Shown: positions 1-9,849 of the stretch, one piece after another
How positions within the stretch are numbered: position 1 is the stretch's first letter
How the letters are laid out: every line of letters starts with the position of its first letter
Source: Panax quinquefolius
Taxonomy: Eukaryota; Streptophyta; Magnoliopsida; Apiales; Araliaceae
NCBI GenBank assembly: GCA_020205615.1
Contig: CM035170.1
Span: forward strand, 61,431,322 to 61,495,321
Direction: 5' to 3'
DNA: 64,000 bases
Made by a program: the position numbers and the translations under genes
Notes under the pieces: generated by a model
Database searches by the model: none
Seen by the model: only the letters and a program-made list of their open reading frames with translations
What the model was told of the DNA's origin: nothing

Positions 1-748
1 TCATTACACTTTTGATTCAACTAATCCTTAGTTGATGTTCGTTGAACTCTAAATTTCCTTTGAAACTTATCCAAACCGAACTTCCTTTGGTGTGGACTCG
101 TATATTAAAACTGAGATGAACAGCCCTATTATAGGGGATTATTTTTGCGGAAACATTTAGATGTTTGTGCACAATACATGGTACGAAGGGTTGATCACCT
201 TAAATACGGGAAGTCCCTACAGTCTAATGATTGTTTAGGTTTAAGTTAAAAATTTTACTTATAACCTTGGACATAGTTCACGGTCTTGTGACCCTCAGAT
301 AGTTTGCAACATCAGTTCTTATTTATTGATATCAAGAAATGTTATTCAACTCAATTGAGATTATTCATTGCCTGTTATTGTGTTCTTTCAAGTGAGCGTT
401 TGTTTTGCTCACTCTTGCGTATATATAACCATTGCAGCTAGACTTGAGAAGGTTGACGAGCCAACCACCAGAAAGGGAAAATGAACAAGTGTTGAAGACT
501 TGTTAATTGTTGAGAATTATGTTTTTAGACCTATTTCTTTAAATTATGAGATGTAATTAATTATTATTCTGCATTTGATGAATGTTTTAAGGTTAGACAA
601 CCTGGGATTTATTGATTAAGTTATTTAACCCTTTAATGGGAAGATTTATTGCTTAAATTTTATTTAAGTTGGGTAGTTAGAAATGAATGTTTGGATAGTG
701 AATACCAAATCCTGTGGGAATGAAGTACCAAAATTTAGGGGTGTCACA
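1..748 (+). mobile_element. 3' part of a Ty3/gypsy-type LTR
   Basis: This stretch aligns by eye with the last ~870 bp of the solo LTR at 47843-50965. Shared landmarks, in order, are TTAGTTGATGTYCGTTGAACT, the GAACTCT/GAACTCC block, CCCTAT..ATAGGGG, GTACGAAGGGTTGATC, GCTCACTCTTGC and the terminus GGGTGTCACA ending at 748. It is therefore the 3' end of an LTR in + orientation. What follows (749 on) is not a primer-binding site, so this is either a 3' LTR or a solo LTR; the left side is outside the window. The 60-bp tandem repeats of the 50.4-kb copy are absent here. Confidence 0.7.
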
Positions 749-1048
749 TGTATTGGGCCCATAGTATTTTACATGGCCCAATTATTTTAATTAGAAAACC
801 CAATTGAATTAAATGGATGACCCAAACTTAGCCCATCTCGTTAAGGACTTTTTGGTCATTTAATTAAGCTAAATTTGGCATTAAAAATAAAGTAAAAATT
901 GGAGCTAAAATGGGTGGCCATTATGTGGCAAAAAGGATCACATGTTGTAAAAAAAATTTGGTCACCAACTTCTTACCAACTACATTAGGTGTCAACCTTC
1001 CATTTGGCCACCAAATTTGTCTAAGTCTACAAGCTAACTAAAGAAGAC

Positions 1049-1080
1049 GAGAGAGAGAGAGAGAGAGAGAAAAAAAAAAA
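1049..1080. repeat. (GA)n microsatellite with A-run
   Basis: About eleven GA units are followed by a ten-base A tract. A shorter GA run occurs near 1214. Confidence 0.9.
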
Positions 1081-2339
1081 CAAGATAAGTTGGTGATTTA
1101 GTATAGATATATAGGGTATATCTATACATTTTTACCAATACTAAAAATCTTTACCACTTTATCAAACAAGTATCTTTCTTATTTTCTAAAAATATTAACA
1201 AAAGCAAACAAAAGAGAGAGAGAGTGGACCATTTTCGGCAGCCACTTGAAGGGAAAGAGAGAAGAAATTTTCTAAAGCCATCTAGCTTTATCTTTAGTTT
1301 TGGAAGAAAGAAGACGAATCAAAGGAAAAAGGTAGAAAATCCTATCTATAAACTAGTTTATTCCTTTTATTTAATTTTTTTTGATGAGATAAAGATTTAT
1401 GATTTCAAAACTCAAAAATGTAAGATCTACATGTTAGTAAGTGTTTTATGTTTAGACCTAACCCTTTTGAGTGTCAAAAGTTGGATCAAAAGAAAGAAAA
1501 TGAAAACTATGTTCCTAAGGGCTAGAAAACCCTAACTTTCTACTACTTTGAAAGGTTATACCTTGAGATCTACACATCATTTTTTCGATCCGTCAAAGAG
1601 GGGTGCTAGATATGTAAGTTAACTTTTAAACCCAAGTGGTATCACTCAAAACTGTTGATTTTACAAGTCATAGGATCTGTTTTTGTGTAAACTGTCCAGC
1701 TAGAACAAAAAGGGGGGGGGATGTTTCTTGCCAGTCCCTTCCAGGGGCAGTTTCATCTGTTTAAGTTGCTTTAAAAATTCTGGAAAATTTTAAGAGGATA
1801 GTATGATAAGTTATCTAAATTTAGTCCAAAGATGATGATTTTTGGATGTGTAGAATGAGAGTTATGGATTTTACAAGAAAGATATGTTTTAAAAGAGAAC
1901 TGAAATAACTTTTTATGTGTAACTCCAAAAATTGTAGAATTCGTACTGGAGGTAGAGTATCATATAAAGAACATACCCTGAAAATTTCAGAATTGTTTGA
2001 CCAAATTTCGATTTATGAAAAATGTTGCAAGATCTGACTATTTTGGTCATTTTAAAAATAGTAAATGACATCCAAAAATTCCAGAAATCTTATATGTTCC
2101 TCATGATACCATGTACTGATATTTTCCAGAAAATAAGAATTTTCAAAACTATTTTGCTATTTTTCATGAATGTGTTTGAGTTATGAATAAATAAGAATAA
2201 TAAGTTATGTGATATCATAAATGGCAAAAATATAATTTTATGACTTAAAAATCCTAAATATGATGAGATCGGATTTTTAGAGGTAGTTTGGTCATTTTGA
2301 TGAAATATTATATTTCGGCATTTTAGAGTTATTAAATAA

Positions 2340-2760
2340 AGTAATTAGTAAATGATAAACAATTAAAATAAGTTGTTTATTGGTTTAATAAATGATTAAA
2401 ATATTATTAAGAGATTAATAATATTGGTTTAAGATATTATTAAGTAATTAATAATATTTATATTAAAATTGGATTTAAAATATTATTAAATGATTAATAA
2501 TATTATTAAGCCATTAATAATTAATATATTATTAAATGACTAATAATATTAGATTAAAATATTAATATAATAATAATATTAGACTAAAAATATTATGAAA
2601 TAATTAATAATATTAGTTAATAAAATATTATCAAATGATTAATAATATTATGAGGTGAGTAAGATGTTATTAAATGATTAATAATATTATGAGGTGAATG
2701 AATGAAATATTATTAAGTGATTAATAATATTCAAAAAGGAATAAAATGTTATCAAATAAT
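2340..2760. repeat. Degenerate AT-rich repeats
   Basis: The phrase TTATTAAATGATTAATAATA recurs about ten times with small changes over ~400 bp. It is low-complexity, probably slippage-prone DNA inside the LTR-like region. Confidence 0.7.
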
Positions 2761-2890
2761 TAAAATATTAGACGAGAGTTTGAGATGAATAATAAAGGGA
2801 AGTTAAGAATACAGTATGTTGAATTGGACATTTAATATGCTACATAGTAAGCTGAATTGGAATTAAAGATGCTGAAGAGGGAAAATGTTT

Positions 2891-2970
2891 TGCTGTATTA
2901 GTATTCGGTTTTCTGTATTAGTATTCGGTCTGTCGTATTAGTATTCGGTTTGTCGTATTAGTATTCGACT
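2891..2970. repeat. Four 20-bp tandem repeats
   Basis: Four consecutive 20-base units share the core GTATTAGTATTCG and differ only at their edges. They are flanked by AT-rich non-coding DNA. Confidence 0.9.
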
Positions 2971-3195
2971 TACTGGGTTATAAAGAAGAACTTATAAATT
3001 AAAAAATTAAGTGCTAAATCATAAGGTATATGATATAGTGATGAAATATTATTTGTTATTAATGAGAGTTTAAGATGATGGTTATGTGTCAGAATAATAT
3101 CAAAGAATGATAATATCACTAATAAGTTAAGGTATTATTTGATTTTGTGATTACATGTTAGATAAATTAATATGGAATAATGGTATTATAAGTAT

Positions 3196-3439
3196 TGTAA
3201 CACCCCAGTCCCACATCGAAAGATAGGGGAAAAATTTGTCTGCATAAAAGGAAATAAGTTAATGCCAATAGAAGCTTCAAGTCATGACCTTTTGGGAGCC
3301 TGTGGTGGGCTAAGATGACCCAAGAAGATACTATTGGGCCAGTAGTTTTAGGCCTTATTTTGTTGGATTTGATTCGATTCGGACTTGGGATTTGACCCGA
3401 GATTTGTTCCGGACTCGGGATTTGACCCGGGTTATTTCA
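3196..3439 (+). repeat. TRIM LTR 1
   Basis: 244 bp, TGTAAC...TTTCA. It differs from LTR 2 and LTR 3 at scattered single bases, for example TCTGCATAAAAGG against TTTGCATATAAGG. Confidence 0.85.
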
Positions 3440-3441
3440 TA

Positions 3442-3453
3442 TGGTATCAGAGC
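3442..3453 (+). promoter_or_regulatory. TRIM primer-binding site
   Basis: TGGTATCAGAGC starts two bases after LTR 1. It is complementary to the 3' end of initiator tRNA-Met, the usual primer for minus-strand synthesis. The second internal segment lacks it. Confidence 0.85.
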
Positions 3454-3658
3454 CGACTCTCGAAAGCTCGGGTCGGATCATCCGATCGGGTTGCCAGAGG
3501 TGGGGACACGAAGGCTGGTGGTATTATCCCACAATGGAGAGATGGACGTCCGGAGGTGGGGGGACACGAAGCCAGCCGGTATTATCCCATAATGGCTAGA
3601 GAGGCAAAGATCTTTGGGCCATGTGTGTGATCGGTTCTGACGGGGACGTCAAAAATTT

Positions 3659-3671
3659 AAGTGGGGGAGTT
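3659..3671 (+). promoter_or_regulatory. TRIM polypurine tract 1
   Basis: AAGTGGGGGAGTT directly precedes TGTAAC of LTR 2, the expected place for the plus-strand primer. Confidence 0.75.
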
Positions 3672-3915
3672 TGTAACACCCCAGTCCCACATCGAAAGAT
3701 AGGGGAAAAATTTGTTTGCATATAAGGAAATAAGTTACTACCAATAGAACCTTCAAGTCATGACCTTTTTGGAGCCTGTGGTGGGCTAAGATGATCCAAG
3801 AAGATACTATTGGGCCAGTAGTTTAAGGCCTTATTTTGATGGATTTGATTCAATTCGAACTTGGGATTTGACCCGAGATTTGTTTCGGACTCGGGATTTG
3901 ACCCGAGTTATTTCA
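3672..3915 (+). repeat. TRIM LTR 2 (shared)
   Basis: 244 bp, TGTAAC...TTTCA. It serves as the 3' LTR of the first unit and the 5' LTR of the second. The following internal segment starts TAGTCGGGTC, so the primer-binding site and neighbouring bases (~30 bp) are deleted. Confidence 0.85.
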
Positions 3916-4102
3916 TAGTCGGGTCATCCGATCGGGTTGCCGGAGGTGGGGATACGAAGGCTGGTGGTATTATCCCACAATGGAGAGATGGAGGTCCGGA
4001 GGTGGGGACACGAAGCCAACCGGTATTATCCTACAATGGCTAGAGAGGCAAAGATTTTTGGGCCGTGTGTGTGATCGGTTCTGACGGGGACGTCAGAAAT
4101 TT

Positions 4103-4115
4103 AAGTGGAGGAGTT
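4103..4115 (+). promoter_or_regulatory. TRIM polypurine tract 2
   Basis: AAGTGGAGGAGTT abuts LTR 3. It differs from tract 1 by a single G to A. Confidence 0.7.
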
Positions 4116-4359
4116 TGTAACACCCCAGTCCCACATCGAAAGATAGGAAAAAAAATTGTCTGCATATAAGGAAATAAGTTACTACCAATAGAACCTTCAA
4201 GTCATGACCTTTTGGGAGCCTGTGATGGGCTAAGATGACCCAAGAAGATACTATTAAACCAGTAATTTGAGGCCTTATTTTGATGGATTTGATTCGATTC
4301 GGACTTGGAATTTGACCCAAGATTTGTTTCGGACTCGGGATTTGACCCGGGTTATTTCA
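4116..4359 (+). repeat. TRIM LTR 3
   Basis: 244 bp, TGTAAC...TTTCA. It joins directly to gypsy gag coding sequence at a zinc-knuckle codon. Confidence 0.85.
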
Positions 4360-5126
4360 TATGTGGACAGATGGTACATAGAACAAGGGACTGCACAGTT
4401 CAGCGTGGTAATAGGGGAGGCGGTAATGCTTGTAATGGCGGTCAGCGCAACGCCGGTGAGAGAGTATTTGCATTGACAGCTAATCAGGCGGCCCAAGCAC
4501 CAGGTACTATTTCAGGCATCCTTCTTGTAGGAAATCGCGAGGCATCAGTTTTGTTTGACACTGGATCTACACACTCTATTGTTGCACTTTCATTTATTCG
4601 TCATCTTAGAGTACCTTCTCATATATTTGATCCTCATTTATCTACTGCTACCCCGATGGGGAATTCTGTGATTATTTCTGAGCGATTTTGCCAGTGTCCT
4701 TTGAAGTTAGGAAGGAGGGTGTATTCAACTAACTTACTTCCAATGGTGATATATGATTTCGATATCATCTTGGATATGGATTGGTTGGGTAAGCATCGAG
4801 CCACTATTGATTGTCAAGCGAGGAAGGTTATTTTTGGAACCTTAGAGGCTCCAGAATTCAAGTTTCAATGTTCCAAGTCGAATGGTGTTGTAAAGTTGAT
4901 CTCAGCTTTGAAGGCGAGTAAAATGATTTCTAAGGGATGTGATTGTTATTTGGCTTATGTGAAGGATACCTTGAGGGATGAGCCCCAACTTGATGACTAT
5001 CCAGTTGTGCGAGAATTTCCTGAGGTATTTCTAAGGATCTGCCAGGATTGCCACTGCCAAGGGAAGTTGAGTTTACTATTGAGCTCATTCCTGGAGCGGA
5101 ACCTATCTCTAAGGCACCCTATATAA
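4360..5126 (+). pseudogene. Ty3/gypsy gag end and protease relic
   Basis: The frame resumes right after the TRIM array with the second half of a CCHC zinc knuckle (CGQMVHRTRDC), the nucleocapsid RNA-binding motif of Gag. The knuckle's usual G before H is V here, and its first cysteine is lost. Then comes a retropepsin-like protease with the active site LFDTGSTHS (about 4534-4575) and the ILDMDWLGKH motif near 4770, typical of Ty3/gypsy polyproteins. The frame runs to the pre-RT linker (VREFPEVF) and then shifts by one base near 5030. An ATG at 4305 inside the TRIM LTR is in frame by chance. Most of gag and the 5' LTR are missing. Confidence 0.85.
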
Positions 5127-5976
5127 TGGCTCCATTAGAGTTACAGGACTTGAAGGAACAATTGAAGGAGTTGTTAGATCGTGGATTCATTAGACCAAGC
5201 GTATCTTCATTAGACGGATCTATGAGATTATGTATAGATTATAAGGAGCTAAATCGGATCACTATCAGGAACAGATATCCATTGCCACGGATAGATGACC
5301 TTTCGATCAGCTCCAAGGGGCGAAGTTCTTCTCAAAGATAGATTTGAGGTCGGGGTACCATCAGTTGAGGGTGAGGAAAGAGGACATTCCCAAAATAGCT
5401 TTTCGTACTCGGTATGGGCACTATGAATTTTTGGTGATGTCATTTGGGTTGACTAATGCTCCGGCAGTGTTTATGGGTATGATGAATCAGGTTTTTAGCG
5501 AGTACTTAGATCAATTTGTCATTGTCTTCATTGATGACATTTTGGTGTATTCCAAGTCTAAGGAGGAGCATGAAGAGCATCTTCGTACTATTTTGGGGGT
5601 TCTGCAAAAGAATAAGTTATATGCTAAGTTCTCCAAATGCGAGTTTTGGTTAGAACAGGTAGCATTTTTAGGACATGTCGTGTCTGCTGAAGGTATTAAG
5701 GTGGATCCTGCGAAGGTTGAGGCTATCACTAATTGGCCAAGACCTACCACGGTAACTGAAGTAAGGAGTTTCTTGGGTTTGGCAGGGTACTACAGGCGAT
5801 TTGTGGAAGGTTTCTCTTTGTTAGCTTTGCCATTAACTCAGTTGATGAAGAAGGGCATAAAGTTTGTGTGGAATGAGGAACGTGAGAAAAGTTTTGAGGA
5901 GCTTAAGAAGAGACTTGTGTGTTTGGCTCCGGTCTTACATTACCGCTCGGGGATAGGAGGTTATCGATTCAAATGA
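5048..5976 (+). pseudogene. Ty3/gypsy reverse transcriptase relic
   Basis: The first block runs from the linker [20 protein letters not shown] to [11 protein letters not shown] and PLPRIDDL. The usual [14 protein letters not shown] stretch is deleted between SVSSLD and GSMR. A frameshift near 5310-5340 follows, then a long open block, 5344-5976, with [25 protein letters not shown] and the catalytic FIDDILVYS. The thumb and connection follow ([31 protein letters not shown]). Function by homology: RNA- and DNA-templated DNA synthesis for retrotransposition. The two active-site aspartates survive, but the gene is broken by the deletion and frameshifts. Sequence style is chromovirus-like (Tekay/CRM type). 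Confidence 0.9.
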
Positions 5977-6300
5977 TGCTTCCAAGAAGGGATTAGGGTG
6001 CATTTTGATGCAACATGGTAAGGAAATTGTTTATGCTTCCGCACAACTTAAACCTTATGAGGTGAATTATCCTACCCACGACTTGGAGTTAGCAGCGCAG
6101 CTTATTTTTGCCCTAAAGATTTGGAGGCACTATTTATATAGAGAGACTTGTGACATTTTCACCACCACAAGAGCCTTAAATATATTTTTTACTCGTAAGG
6201 AGCTTAACATGAGGCGTAGGCGTTTGTTGGAGCTTCTTAAGGATTATGATGCCAGATTCAAAGATCACCCCTGTAAAGGCTAATGTGGTTGCAGATGCTC
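5930..6300 (+). pseudogene. Ty3/gypsy RNase H relic
   Basis: After a frameshift near 5940 the RNase H domain continues with [35 protein letters not shown] and [14 protein letters not shown]. It ends near [16 protein letters not shown]. The usual [12 protein letters not shown] end is shifted in frame (ANVVADAL is readable at about 6278-6300). RNase H removes the RNA strand of the RNA:DNA hybrid. At least two frameshifts make it non-functional. Confidence 0.8.
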
Positions 6301-6756
6301 TTAAATAGAAAAAGTTCAGGGAGTGTAGCTGCCTTGGTTACACAACCTCAACTTATCTCGGATATGGAGCGTGTGGGTTTGGAGTTATATGCTAGTGGTT
6401 CTGTTGGGTTGGTAGCAGGTATGAGGGTGGAATCTTCTCTTATTTTGCATATCAAAGAAGCCCAAAAGGAGGATGACGAGTTATGGACTGTAGCGCAGAA
6501 TATGAATGAGGGTAGGCAACCAGAGTTTCGTATTGATGAGCAAGGTGTGATATGGTTTGGTAAACGGTTATGTGTTCTAGTGGATCCAATGATTTGTGAG
6601 GCAGTGTTGACTGAAGCTCATAGTACACCATTTTCTATTCATCCGGGGTCTACAAAGATGTATAAGGAACTGAAGGAGAATTTTTGGTGGAGTGGAATGA
6701 AAAGGGATGTAGCTGAATTTGTGAGTAAATGTCTTACTTGTCAGCAAGTAAAATAG
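6283..6756 (+). pseudogene. Ty3/gypsy integrase N-terminal zinc domain
   Basis: This open block covers the RNase H-integrase linker and the HHCC zinc-binding domain. The histidines lie in EAHSTPFSIHPGSTKMY and the cysteines in [10 protein letters not shown], a standard order for gypsy integrases. It ends at a TAG immediately after CQQVK, where related elements continue without interruption, so the stop is probably a point mutation. Confidence 0.85.
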
Positions 6757-7403
6757 AGCATCAGCGGCCTGGTGGTTTATTGCAACAGTTAGAGATTCCT
6801 GTGTGGAATTGGGATGACATTTAGATGGACTTTGTGACTGGGTTACCGAGGACTCTTAAAAATAGTGATACTATTTGGGTGGTAGTGGATCGTTTGACTA
6901 AATCGGCTCATTTTCTGTCTATTCGTGAAGATTTTTTGGTAAATAAGTTAGCAGATATTTTTCAACGTGAGATTGTTATGCTTCATGGGACTCCGATTTC
7001 TATTGTTTCGGATCGAGATCTGCGATTTACTTCTCAATTTTGGAAAGGATTTCAACGAGCTTAGGGAACGCGACTCAACTATAGTATAACTTTTCACCTG
7101 CAGACAGATGGACAATCAGAAAGAACTATTTAGACATTAGAAGACATGTTGCGATCTTGTGCTTTAGAGTGGATAGGGAATTGGGATGATTATTTGAGTT
7201 TGGTGGAGTTTACATATAATAATAGTTGGCAAGCTAGTATTGGTATGGCTCCTTTTGAAGCATTATATGGTAAGAAGTGTCGAGCTCCGACTTATTGGGA
7301 TGAGGTTGGAGAAAGGGTAATAGAAGGACTCGATTTGGTTAGGATTACTACAGAGAAGGTAGCAGTGGCTAAAGAAAAATTGAAAGAAGCTCGATCGCGG
7401 TAG
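6757..7403 (+). pseudogene. Ty3/gypsy integrase catalytic core relic
   Basis: The DDE core is present in pieces. The first Asp lies in MDFVTGLPR/VVVDRLTKSAHFL, the second in IVSDRDLRFTS, and the Glu in the GQSERT segment near 7112. Interruptions include TAG at 6823, a one-base loss near 7062, and TAG in place of the usual Gln codon near 7131. The C-terminal part, 7146-7403, reads LVEFTYNNSW, SIGMAPFEALYGKKCRAP, and ends at TAG in place of the usual CAG. Role by homology: insertion of element cDNA into host DNA. Confidence 0.85.
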
Positions 7404-7635
7404 AAGAGTTATGCTAATATTCATAGAAGGGCTCTTAAATTCACACCTGGTGAACACGTGTTTTTGAAAGTTTCTCCATGGAAAGGTGTTCGAAGGTTTG
7501 GTTTGAAAGGGAAGCTTAGTCCGCGTTTCATTGGCCCTTTTGAAGTCCTTGAGAGAGTTGGGGAAGTGGCATATCGGGTGGTTTTGCCTCCACAGTTATC
7601 TCATGTACATAATGTTTTTCATGTTTCCTACCATT
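7404..7635 (+). pseudogene. Ty3/gypsy integrase C-terminal GPF module
   Basis: The frame continues as SYANIHRRALKFTPGEHVF, then VSPWKGVRRFGLKGKLSPRF and the GPF/Y signature IGPFEVLERVGEVAYRV, ending in SHVHNVFHVS. This module is characteristic of chromoviruses and related gypsy elements. Homology stops at about 7635; the next bases belong to the - strand element, so no chromodomain, PPT or 3' LTR follows. Confidence 0.85.
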
Positions 7636-7679
7636 ATTACCCTGCCTCCCAACGCAATTCTCAAAGACTTACGAGCCAT
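7636..7679 (-). pseudogene. Start of a gypsy gag on the - strand
   Basis: On the - strand an ATG at 7679 opens MARKSLRIALGGRV. It lies ~165 bases downstream of the primer-binding site at 7844-7860, the expected place for Gag to start. The frame is cut after about 14 codons where it meets the end of the + strand integrase. Assignment rests on position, as the peptide is too short to recognise. Confidence 0.45.
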
Positions 7680-7843
7680 CTACGATACAAAATCAAACAG
7701 ACGAGAACAAACAAATCAAAACAAATAATCAAGGCCAAATTTATGCAGAACGAATATCAAACACGATACAAATCTTATAACTACCCAGTGGTCTACCCAT
7801 AACTCACAGGTCAAGCCTAAAAGGCAATCTACAAGATCATAAC

Positions 7844-7860
7844 CTAAGCTTTGATACCAA
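7844..7860 (-). promoter_or_regulatory. Primer-binding site of - strand gypsy element
   Basis: The reverse complement reads TTGGTATCAAAGCTTAG, an initiator tRNA-Met-type primer site. It lies three bases inside the LTR end at 7864, so the element's body extended toward lower coordinates. Confidence 0.8.
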
Positions 7861-7863
7861 CTC

Positions 7864-9308
7864 TGTAACACCCCCTTTCCCAAAAAGGAAAAGGAATGTC
7901 ACGCACAAGCATAATAAATACAAACCTCAAATAAATCTCAAAATATCTCCAATTAAATTGAACACCAAATTGCCACATACTCCAATTTAACTAGAAGGAA
8001 CTCCACATTTATATAATCTCTACTGATAATAAATAAATGTCAAAATGGCCCAAACATCCATAAACAAAATATTTAGAAAACCAAGTCTAATAATAAGTCT
8101 CAAAAGCTAATCTGCTCATTTGGATCAAAGGTAGCTCTCATCACACATATCCTGATCACCCCTGATTACCTGCCGAAAAAAGAACACAGCGTGAGCCAAT
8201 TGCCCAGTATGGATATGAAAATGAATAAATATATCACAATAAGTAATGAATCTAAAAGAGTTTAATGAATGAACACATTTGAATTGCAAACGAATTACGA
8301 ATAGATCAAAATTTGAGAGTCCATGTACAAATGACTAACACTGACGATCGAATAATTATAGCCAAAAGAATCCCAAACAAATAAGGCTGAATCAAATGGT
8401 TGTAAGATAACAATTTTATACTGAGCTCAAATACAAATAGCCAAAGGCTAACAAAATACATCGGTATCATGATGTATACAAATCAAATTGGATAGTACGC
8501 ACGACATATACGTCACTAATCCGTCAAACAAATCGAATCAAATCAAATACATCGGGTCGCAATCCATACGATCTCGAACAAATATATCAAATGGCCAAAG
8601 CTCATACCCAGAGCATACAAAAGGATACGTCGTGGACTGATCACACCGCCACGGAAGGTGTCATGCCCTTGTGTCAAGAGGACATGCCTGTGGTACCCCC
8701 ACAGGTGGTTAGCTCAAGTATACCCTAAGGATCAAACTACAAAATGTAAGCCAAAAGGGGTTCAAATCACAAGGCTTACATGACCATATTCAAATAAAAT
8801 CGAATTATCAAATACAAACATTATTAATTATCACAATATATCAATGATCAAAAAACTCCCGAATGTGAACGAAAATATACGAACAAAGGTACAAACGAAT
8901 AAAGTCTCCAAAACATACTGACATGATTAACTAGTTCAAGGAGTACAAATACGAATTCTAATATCAACGCCAAAATGTAACTATCTAAATAATTTTGACA
9001 ACAAGGAATAATCTTGAGAGGCAATACCAAATTTCTAAACGAGTACAAACGAACGAATTAAATTTAAAGGAGAATCGCTAAAAAAGTACAGAATCCGTAC
9101 CTTAATATAGTATCAAAATAATTCGCCGAATCCAACTATCACCCGCTAAACTCCCCCAATCCGATCTAATTATCAAAATAAAATATAATACAAATAATTA
9201 AATTATGAACTCATACAAATTATATTTTCATAAATTCAATAATTTTAATATATTATATTCAATTTGTAATCAAAAGATATATTTTAATTATAATAACAAT
9301 ATTATAAT

Positions 9309-9354
<46 letters not shown>

Positions 9355-9849
9355 AGTCATCATTTGCAGCTATATAAATATATATAGAATTAGGTTATAT
9401 TTATATAACTTACTAAGCAACAACAAGTCAAGATCATATATATATATATAAAAGAATCTGCAGCATGTAACATATATATATATATATATAAGAATCAAGT
9501 AGCAAAGAAAGTTATATATATATATCATATATCTCAATTGATTGAGGGTTTTATGATTTTACTCACCTTTGTTAAATGAAATTCCTTCCTCTTTGTATTG
9601 AAATCTTTTGAACGACTACTTCCTCCTTTATCAGATTACGGCGCATTCCCTTTTTTCCCAATTGTGTACCGCGAGACTGAGATTAGGTTTTTTGTTATTT
9701 ATTTACTAATTAATATGTTTTATTAATACCCTTAATTTAAAGGCCCAAATTAATACAATCCTTTACTTACTATGGTCCACATTAATTAAATAGAATCTGA
9801 CCCAAACATAAGGAAAACCCAATTAAATATTTCAAAGCTTACTTAAATA
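7864..9849 (-). mobile_element. Ty3/gypsy 5' LTR, - strand
   Basis: The LTR 3' end (on the - strand) is GGGGGTGTTACA at 7864, followed by the primer site. The body is non-coding, with a WGGCCCAA-type AT-rich head at 9720-9849, (TA)n runs, and the CACCGCCACGGAAGGTGTCA block near 8646. The outer end meets the copia LTR at 9850 without a visible TG terminus, so it is probably slightly truncated. No second copy is in the window. Confidence 0.7.
9315..9352. repeat. (TA)n microsatellite
   Basis: An uninterrupted AT dinucleotide run lies inside the LTR. Shorter TA runs occur at ~9436, ~9471 and ~9512. Confidence 0.9.

Larger units (their letters stand above)
749..3195. other. AT-rich LTR-like non-coding region
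   Basis: No credible gene is visible; the few open frames lack recognisable domains. The start (GGGCCCATAGTATTTTACATGGCCCA, in part) resembles the first part of long gypsy LTRs, which often carry WGGCCCAA-type blocks. A GA microsatellite, a 20-bp tandem array and a long run of degenerate ATTATTAAATGATTAATAAT units follow. It may be the LTR of the gypsy relic that resumes at 4360 beyond the TRIM array, but no terminus or primer-binding site joins the two, so this is only an inference. Confidence 0.4.
3196..4359 (+). mobile_element. Tandem TRIM array (LTR-int-LTR-int-LTR)
   Basis: Three near-identical 244-bp direct repeats, each beginning TGTAACACCCC and ending TTATTTCA, alternate with internal segments of 232 and 200 bp. 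The first internal segment opens with TGGTATCAGAGC, the standard plant primer-binding site for initiator tRNA-Met. Both internal segments end in a purine tract just before the next LTR. No protein is encoded. This fits a terminal-repeat retrotransposon in miniature (TRIM), a non-autonomous class. Two overlapping copies sharing the middle LTR are expected from unequal LTR-LTR recombination. No matching 5-bp TSD is seen (AGTAT on the left, TATGT on the right). Confidence 0.85.

Noticed and set aside
1224..1535. 103-residue basic open frame
   Set aside because: AT-rich, Lys/Phe-rich translation of LTR-like DNA with no domain, and near simple repeats.
3196..4359. Array as a Cassandra-type TRIM
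   Set aside because: Cassandra LTRs carry a 5S rRNA-like promoter segment; no such sequence is visible in these LTRs.
4305..4359. ATG in the TRIM LTR as the start of the gypsy protein
   Set aside because: The LTR merely reads in frame with the downstream knuckle; the homologous protein would extend far upstream.
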